Below are positions 6,687 through 10,858 of a stretch of 10,858 nt of DNA, piece after piece. Origin of the DNA: an uncultured Porphyromonadaceae bacterium (GTDB lineage: Bacteria; Bacteroidota; Bacteroidia; Bacteroidales; Paludibacteraceae); contig CALEJM010000078.1 of NCBI GenBank assembly GCA_937898265.1, positions 1 to 10,858 on the forward strand, read 5' to 3'. Position 1 is the stretch's first letter. The number at the start of each line of letters is the position of its first letter. The notes under the pieces were generated by a model that was not told the origin of the DNA, searched no databases, and worked only from the letters and a program-made list of their open reading frames with translations. The translations under genes and the position numbers were made by a program.

Positions 6687-6739
6687 ATGGTGCTCTACTC
6701 CTCTACGACGGCGTGGTCGGCTTTGATTTTGTTGAGTAT
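6687..6739. repeat. 53-bp direct repeat, right copy
   Basis: Perfect copy of 4413-4465. Here it forms the intact 3' end of the HAD gene (residues 257-270 plus stop) and marks the right border of the AT-rich cassette. Since HAD reads through it in frame, this is the copy in its original context on the HAD side. The left copy is the original context on the WYL side. Confidence 0.97.
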
Positions 6740-7507
6740 CTTGATGACTTTCTGATGGATGGCGGAGCCTTCGGTGTAGTCGGCAAGGCAGGCGAAGTTG
6801 ACACGGTTTTCGGCGATGAGTTGCTCGGCGCGCGGACGGTTTTCCTCGTCGCGATAGACGGCGATGGAGTGACCTCCGGAGAGTTTCACGAGTTTCATGC
6901 ACGGGATGTCGGTCTCGCCGTCGCCGAAGTATATCATGCGCGAGAAGGGAACGGGACGTTGCTCCTCGGGGACGAACTGGTTGACGCGGTGGTTGTCGCT
7001 CACCTCGCGGATGCCTTTGTTGATTTTGAAGATGAACTGCGTCTTGGTGGTGTAGTCCACCGCTACGGCAGGCCAGTAGGCAACGCCGTCGACGTTGTAG
7101 AGGAACGAGCAGGCGTAGATGGCTTCAAACTCGTGGGCGATGGCGGTGCCTTCTATCATCTCTTTGAGTCCGGAGGAGTTGATGTAGTGGTGGAGTTCCA
7201 AGCCGATGCTGCGACCGTATTCGTTGATGAGGCGGAACCATTCGAGGACGCCAGGGAAGAGTTCGACCATGGAGCCGAAGCGGTTGAACGACTCGCGACG
7301 CAGCGAGATGTCGTTGGCTTGTGCCGTCTTGAGCATCTGATACATATAGCAGAGTACGCTGCTGGCGTCGTTGTCGTCGGCAAGTCGGTTGGAGGCGGTC
7401 CAGAACTCTTCGACGTCTTTGCCGATGGCCTGGATGAAGCCGAATTCCTGCATGTTTTTTGGCGACAGCGTGCCGTCGAAGTCGTAGATTAAAGCAACAT
7501 GAAGCAT
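6695..7507 (-). CDS. HAD-superfamily phosphatase
   Basis: A 270-residue haloacid dehalogenase-type hydrolase, probably a cytoplasmic Mg2+-dependent phosphatase. Motif I is DFDGT (9-13), with Asp9 as nucleophile and Asp11 as acid/base. Motif II is INSSG (109-113). A lysine-containing stretch (TKTQFIFKINKGI, about 154-166) supplies motif III. Motif IV is GDGETD (195-200), which binds the metal. The layout resembles phosphoserine-phosphatase-like HAD proteins with a helical cap after motif I. The substrate cannot be told from sequence. ATG 7507 has AGGAG at 7518-7522, 10 bases upstream, and a TATATTTG promoter element at 7555-7562. The last 14 codons and stop are duplicated at 4413-4465. Before the insertion this gene was followed directly by the WYL regulator gene. 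Confidence 0.9.
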   Translation of the reverse strand: MLHVALIYDFDGTLSPKNMQEFGFIQAIGKDVEEFWTASNRLADDNDASSVLCYMYQMLKTAQANDISLRRESFNRFGSMVELFPGVLEWFRLINEYGRSIGLELHHYINSSGLKEMIEGTAIAHEFEAIYACSFLYNVDGVAYWPAVAVDYTTKTQFIFKINKGIREVSDNHRVNQFVPEEQRPVPFSRMIYFGDGETDIPCMKLVKLSGGHSIAVYRDEENRPRAEQLIAENRVNFACLADYTEGSAIHQKVIKILNKIKADHAVVEE

Positions 7508-7517
7508 AGGGGTTGTT

Positions 7518-7562
7518 CTCCTGTAGATAAAATTAGTGGGGATGATTGACTCCGCAAATATA
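7518..7562 (-). promoter_or_regulatory. promoter -7 box and RBS of the HAD gene
   Basis: Minus-strand TATATTTG (7562-7555) is an exact TAnnTTTG -7 box. AGGAG (7522-7518) lies 10 bases before the HAD ATG. No clear -33 TTTG is seen. All minus-strand genes down to WYL could be read from here, including the inserted cassette, since no terminator is visible between them. Confidence 0.55.
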
Positions 7563-7609
7563 CTCCTTTTTCCCGATTTCTATGGTAACGTTATGTTCAA
7601 AGTTTTTCG

Positions 7610-7617
7610 TAATTTTG
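7610..7617 (+). promoter_or_regulatory. -7 box of the DUF362 lipoprotein gene
   Basis: TAATTTTG matches the Bacteroidetes -7 consensus TAnnTTTG exactly and lies 39 bases upstream of the ATG at 7657. It is arranged divergently from the HAD promoter. The -33 element is not obvious. Confidence 0.55.
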
Positions 7618-7656
7618 GGGCGTCAAAAAACAACGTTAATATAAATATTGTCTATT

Positions 7657-8682
7657 ATGAGAAACGCTCTCTTGACACTTACCCTTGTCATGCTCTTGGC
7701 AACGGCGCTGACCACTGGTTGCAGCAAAGCCACTGCCACTCATACCGCCACTCCGGCAGCTCCGAAGGCAGACACCGCTGTGGTCTACGTCACCCGCGAC
7801 CTCTCGCCTGAGGCGCTTGTGCGCATCTACGAAGCCGTGGGTCGTCCTGCCAACGGACACATCGCCCTCAAAATCTCCACTGGCGAGTCGGCTGAGACCG
7901 GCTACATACGCCCTGAGATGATGAAACCGCTCATCGACCACCTCAACGCCACCAAAGGCAACGACGTGACCATCGTGGAGTGCAACACCGCCTATCCCGG
8001 CAACCGCAACACCACCAAGAAACACCTCAAGGCAATCCGCGAACGCGGCTTCGAGGCTGTGGCTCCTGTCGACATCATGGATGCCGAGGGTGAGATGCGC
8101 ATCCCGGTCTGCGACACCACCTGGATCAAATACGACATCGTAGGCAGTCACCTCCAGAACTACGACTTCATGGTCAACCTCGCCCACTTCAAGGGTCATC
8201 AGATGGCTGGCATGGGTGGCGCACTGAAGAACGCCTCCATCGGCGTGGCAAGCTCTGCCGGCAAGGCCTATATCCACTCTCACGGCGAGACCACCAACAC
8301 CATCACCTGGTGGGGCTATACGGGCAACCAAGACGGCTTCGTGGAGTCGATGGCGGCTGCCGCACAGGCTGTTCACAACTATTTCGACAACGGCAAGAAG
8401 ATTCTCTATATCTGTGTGATGTATCGCATGTCGATTGACTGCGACTGTGCCGCCCACCCCGACGCACCGCTCATCGCCGACTACGGCATCCTCGCCTCAA
8501 CCGACCCCGTAGCCATCGACCAAGCATGCTACGACATCGTGACGCAGATTCACAACGACGAGCACAACAACAACCAGCCGCTCCTTGAGCGCATCGCCAA
8601 GAAGCACGGCACCCACATCATGGAGTGGGGCGAGCACATCGGCCTCGGCTCCCGCACCTACGTGCTCCAATCCATCGACTAA
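7657..8682 (+). CDS. DUF362 family lipoprotein
   Basis: A 341-residue exported protein. Residues 1-21 form a signal peptide (MRN, then a Leu/Thr/Ala-rich core) ending at LTTGC, so Cys22 is the likely lipidated residue; the -3 position is Thr rather than the usual Leu-type residue, tolerated in Bacteroidetes. The mature part matches DUF362: NLAHFKGHQMAGMGGALKN (173-191), then IGVASSAGK, and DCDC (261-264), and later ILASTDPVAIDQA (278-290). DUF362 proteins often carry Fe-S ferredoxin domains; this one does not, but keeps the conserved DCDC cysteines. Function is unknown, with a redox or metal role suspected. The TTG at 7648 would add three residues and is less likely than ATG 7657. The gene appears to be monocistronic, with its own promoter and a strong terminator. 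Confidence 0.88.
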   Translation: MRNALLTLTLVMLLATALTTGCSKATATHTATPAAPKADTAVVYVTRDLSPEALVRIYEAVGRPANGHIALKISTGESAETGYIRPEMMKPLIDHLNATKGNDVTIVECNTAYPGNRNTTKKHLKAIRERGFEAVAPVDIMDAEGEMRIPVCDTTWIKYDIVGSHLQNYDFMVNLAHFKGHQMAGMGGALKNASIGVASSAGKAYIHSHGETTNTITWWGYTGNQDGFVESMAAAAQAVHNYFDNGKKILYICVMYRMSIDCDCAAHPDAPLIADYGILASTDPVAIDQACYDIVTQIHNDEHNNNQPLLERIAKKHGTHIMEWGEHIGLGSRTYVLQSID

Positions 8683-8703
8683 CCGCCCAGACGGCATAAC
8701 GAC

Positions 8704-8750
8704 AACGCCCCGAGAGTTCCGACGATGAGAACTGCTCGGGGCGTTTTGTT
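8704..8750 (+). terminator. intrinsic terminator of the DUF362 gene
   Basis: An 11-bp perfect stem (AACGCCCCGAG at 8704-8714 against CTCGGGGCGTT at 8735-8745) with a 20-base loop that itself can pair (AGTTC/GAACT). It is followed by TTTTGTTATTT. It lies 21 bases after the stop codon and also separates the convergent nuclease gene, though the minus strand lacks a U tract after the stem. Confidence 0.9.
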
Positions 8751-9444
8751 ATTTCTTGCGACCTGCGAAGCCGTGGAAGAGACTGTCGAGAACGGCGTCG
8801 CGGATGTGGGGGTGGTTGGCGGCCTGCTCCAGGATGGGGAGTCCCACTTCTAAGTAGCGTTCAAGATCTTTCGTTCGAAAATGGGAGGGCGACATGCCAA
8901 GGTACGACTCGCGGTAGTGGTTGCGGAAACGTTGCAACGACTCCACATCGCTCCAGCAAGGGTCGGGGGTCACCATGCCAGCCTCTTGCAGTGTCGTTGG
9001 AAGAGCCTCCATGGCGCCCAATCGGATGGCCAGTTCGCAGACCAGACGCAGGCAAGCATCCGTTTCGCAGAAAATCTGCTTCTCGGAGAAGCGCACCACA
9101 TGCCATCCTGCCGATTGGAAGGTATGGTTGCGGAGGTCGTCTTTAGCCACGCCGTGCTCCCAACAATGGGTAGGGATGCCGCGGGTGGAATAGGGTTCGT
9201 CGATTTCAATATCGATATAAACGCCGTGTGCCTCGTCAACAAAGGCGAGGTCGGGTTCGTACCGATGCTCGTTGATTACAACGCCCACATTGTCTTTGAT
9301 ACAATCGGCAAGGCCCACGCGAGCCACGGCTGCCACAGGCACAATCTCTATGGCACTCCGCTTGCGACGACGTGCACTCTGCAGCCGAAACTCCTGACGT
9401 TCCTCGGCAGGAAGCACAATGGGATAAGAGGGTGAATCAGCCAT
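8749..9444 (-). CDS. DUF559-like PD-(D/E)xK nuclease
   Basis: A 231-residue cytoplasmic protein whose N-terminal half matches the DUF559/Vsr-like endonuclease core. It has a strand with YEPDLAF (62-68, Asp65 a likely metal ligand), then YIDIEIDEPY (76-85, Glu80 and Asp82 in the E-x-D form of the catalytic motif). Next come KDDLRNHTFQSAGWHVVRFSEKQI (101-124), the family's D..RN...L..GW.V.RF segment. Residues 125-231 are helical and unassigned. The substrate is unknown; related proteins act on DNA. The start is ATG 9444 (MADSPSYPIV), because a longer in-frame reading to 9672 runs through the upstream gene in another frame and has no family match. Only 4 bases separate it from the upstream stop codon, so translation is likely coupled. 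Confidence 0.82.
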   Translation of the reverse strand: MADSPSYPIVLPAEERQEFRLQSARRRKRSAIEIVPVAAVARVGLADCIKDNVGVVINEHRYEPDLAFVDEAHGVYIDIEIDEPYSTRGIPTHCWEHGVAKDDLRNHTFQSAGWHVVRFSEKQIFCETDACLRLVCELAIRLGAMEALPTTLQEAGMVTPDPCWSDVESLQRFRNHYRESYLGMSPSHFRTKDLERYLEVGLPILEQAANHPHIRDAVLDSLFHGFAGRKK

Positions 9445-9448
9445 CGTC

Positions 9449-10666
9449 CTATCGGGTGATTTGTGTGCGCATGGCGAGGGCGGTTGCTTCGCCCACGAGG
9501 AAGAAATCGGCAAGGCGGTAATGGCGCTTACGACCATCGACGATGGTGCCGCCGGCCAACTCGGCAAGGCGCAGAATATGATAGCGCATATGCCAGTCGC
9601 CCAGCATTGTGGCACTGCCCAGCGCAAAAGCGTTGCCACCACCGGTGATACCTTCGAAGATAACACCCGCATCGCCAGCTTTCATCTGCAGCTTAGGGTC
9701 GCGATTGTCGTACTCGTGAATCGCCTCAACCACATTGTTGAGCACCACAGAGCGTTTCCAATAGCGTTGCTTGAGGAGTTTGTGCTGTTCGCGGGCAAAA
9801 TCTTTGTCGACCAGTGCAAGGTAGGAGCAGTTGAGGGCGGAATAGGTGCCGTTCATCTGCATATATTTCAAACGGCGACTCGCGCCCGGAAGCTTGCCGG
9901 CTAACAGTCCACTCCTGCGGTGAATCCACTTGGTCTTGGCATTGTGTAGCCACGCCTCAACGGTCTCTTGGTATTTGCCGTCGAAGAGTCGGCCGTAGTT
10001 GCGCAGTGCGATGAGCGCTACCACCATATCGGGAAGGAAGATGGGGAGGTTGGGAAACGAGAGGAGGTTGAGGTCGTAGCGACTCTCGAGCATACGGCGG
10101 TTGAGCGCTTCGCAACATTGGTGCAGCAAGGCGTCGTAGTGTGTGTCGCCGCCAATGAGTCGGTAGTTGGTAATCATCCATGCCAAGATGCTGAGATAGG
10201 TCATGTGACTTTTGTTGCCGTCGAGCGACTCAATGGCATCCTCGTGCCAGCACATCGTGTCGTATTTGCGGATGGCTGGGGTGTTGACAGCGTCAATCAG
10301 TTTCGGGATAATTGTCAGGCTCTTTGCCTTGGTCTCAGGATAGATGACGGAGATGTTGGCCAACGCATGAGTCAGCATCGAGCAGCAGTAGATGGCCCAT
10401 TGTCCCTGATACTCCTCGCCGATATATTCCGGCATGCTCTTAAGGAGTTCGTCGGGCTCACGCACGATGACTGAGCATAGGTAGTTGGCACGTCCGAGGA
10501 TATCCTCCTTCTCGGCCACCCAGTCGATACCGTTGGGTATGGCAGTAAGTTTTGAGAGGTCGGCATTACTGCGGTTTTTCATAATTTCGGCCAACCATGC
10601 AGGCACCTTGGCCAAATCTCTCATCGTGCCGAAGCCGATGTTCCTAAGAATTGATAGTGGATTCAT
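9449..10666 (-). CDS. predicted alpha/alpha-barrel protein (possibly linalool dehydratase/isomerase-like)
   Basis: A 405-residue, mostly helical protein with no signal peptide. The spacing of motifs suggests an (alpha/alpha)6 barrel: GNKSHMTYL (150-158), FPNLPIFLPDMVVALIALRNY (204-224), RSGLL (251-255), NGTYSALNCSYLALVDKDFA (272-291) and GDAGVIFEGITGGGNAFALG (331-350). These weakly resemble conserved positions of linalool dehydratase/isomerase-like proteins, but the call is tentative and no catalytic residue can be assigned. It lies 4 bases upstream of the nuclease gene on the same strand, and 69 bases downstream of another truncated gene, so all three probably form one operon. An alternative start is ATG at 10624. 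The leader just upstream carries a tandem 8-bp repeat in place of a Shine-Dalgarno. Confidence 0.75.
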   Translation of the reverse strand: MNPLSILRNIGFGTMRDLAKVPAWLAEIMKNRSNADLSKLTAIPNGIDWVAEKEDILGRANYLCSVIVREPDELLKSMPEYIGEEYQGQWAIYCCSMLTHALANISVIYPETKAKSLTIIPKLIDAVNTPAIRKYDTMCWHEDAIESLDGNKSHMTYLSILAWMITNYRLIGGDTHYDALLHQCCEALNRRMLESRYDLNLLSFPNLPIFLPDMVVALIALRNYGRLFDGKYQETVEAWLHNAKTKWIHRRSGLLAGKLPGASRRLKYMQMNGTYSALNCSYLALVDKDFAREQHKLLKQRYWKRSVVLNNVVEAIHEYDNRDPKLQMKAGDAGVIFEGITGGGNAFALGSATMLGDWHMRYHILRLAELAGGTIVDGRKRHYRLADFFLVGEATALAMRTQITR

Positions 10667-10725
10667 AAGTATTGAAGTATTGATACGCCAACTGCTTTTG
10701 CAATCAACATGCCAACTACTGCAAT
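10667..10725. repeat. short repeats in the leader of the alpha/alpha-barrel gene
   Basis: AAGTATTG occurs twice in tandem at 10667-10682, directly before the start codon. In addition 10687-10704 and 10711-10725 are an imperfect direct repeat (GCCAACT...TGCAAT) with a 24-base period. No Shine-Dalgarno or TAnnTTTG box is seen in this 69-base gap. Confidence 0.5.
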
Positions 10726-10735
10726 ACGAAGGACC

Positions 10736-10858
10736 TTATTCGCCCATCTCCTCACGGAAATAGTGTTCCACAACGGGACGGAGGTCGGCCGTGGCGGTTA
10801 CGGCAGCGAGTGCCTCACGATAGCGGGGTTCTTCTTCGGGGGCGTCGACAAGGGCGAG
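10736..10858 (-). CDS. C-terminal fragment of a gene running off the window
   Basis: An open frame of 40 residues enters from the right edge and stops with TAA at 10736-10738. The fragment is rich in Glu, Ala and Arg (LALVDAPEEEPRYREALAAV at its start, ending in FREEMGE) and looks like an ordinary soluble protein end. The family cannot be recognised from so little. Base composition matches the neighbours. It is the upstream member of the same minus-strand gene group. Confidence 0.65.
   Translation of the reverse strand, partial: LALVDAPEEEPRYREALAAVTATADLRPVVEHYFREEMGE

Noticed and set aside
7636..8457. Minus-strand open frame opposite the DUF362 gene
   Set aside because: It is an antisense shadow. 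The plus-strand frame has a lipoprotein signal, DUF362 motifs, a promoter box and a terminator.
9445..9672. N-terminal extension of the nuclease gene
   Set aside because: This stretch is in another frame of the 405-aa gene and encodes a low-complexity Ala/Ser/Pro sequence unlike the nuclease family. The ATG at 9444 sits properly 4 bases after the upstream stop.
1..10858. tRNA, rRNA or CRISPR array
   Set aside because: No cloverleaf-like segment, rRNA-like stretch or regularly spaced repeat was seen. The only long repeat is the two-copy 53-bp one.

Overview
The window looks like chromosomal DNA of a Bacteroidales bacterium (Prevotella, Bacteroides or Muribaculaceae type). The evidence is a long HtpG with the NAVDATQK form of the ATP-lid helix, several upstream elements matching the Bacteroidetes -7 box TAnnTTTG, weak Shine-Dalgarno use, and families common in that order (HIRAN, WYL, DUF362 lipoprotein, and a nuclease with the EIDEPY form of the DUF559-like core). 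This assignment is inference, since no rRNA or other marker is present.

Layout from left to right. Positions 1-173 hold the htpG terminator and a possible promoter leaving the window to the left. htpG (174-2240, minus) stands alone. Next is a minus-strand pair, a Cys-rich hypothetical protein (2417-2872) and a HIRAN-domain protein (2916-3281), ending in a clear intrinsic terminator at 2328-2366 and preceded by a promoter/inverted-repeat region. A WYL regulator (3482-4414, minus) follows, and then an AT-rich block of three minus-strand genes: an HRDC plus helix-turn-helix protein (4472-5671) and two membrane proteins (5711-6025 and 6037-6636). A HAD phosphatase (6695-7507, minus) lies upstream of that block. 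A divergent promoter region separates it from a plus-strand DUF362 lipoprotein (7657-8682), which has its own terminator. The right end is a minus-strand operon: a DUF559-like nuclease (8749-9444), a probable alpha/alpha-barrel protein (9449-10666), and the C-terminus of a further gene cut by the window edge.

The main discovery is a perfect 53-bp direct repeat (4413-4465 and 6687-6739) bracketing the AT-rich three-gene block. The repeat is the 3' end of the HAD gene plus the ribosome-binding region of the WYL gene. Without the block, HAD and WYL would be adjacent with only 6 bases between stop and start. The block therefore looks like a 2.2-kb cassette inserted between two operon partners. 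Duplication of the junction kept both the HAD C-terminus and the WYL translation start intact. No recombinase or transposase is visible in the window, so the mobilising agent, if any, acted in trans or has been lost.

The cassette encodes a helicase-type accessory module (HRDC + HTH_40) without a helicase, and two membrane proteins of unknown function. It is the best candidate here for an undescribed accessory system, but no function can be assigned from sequence alone.
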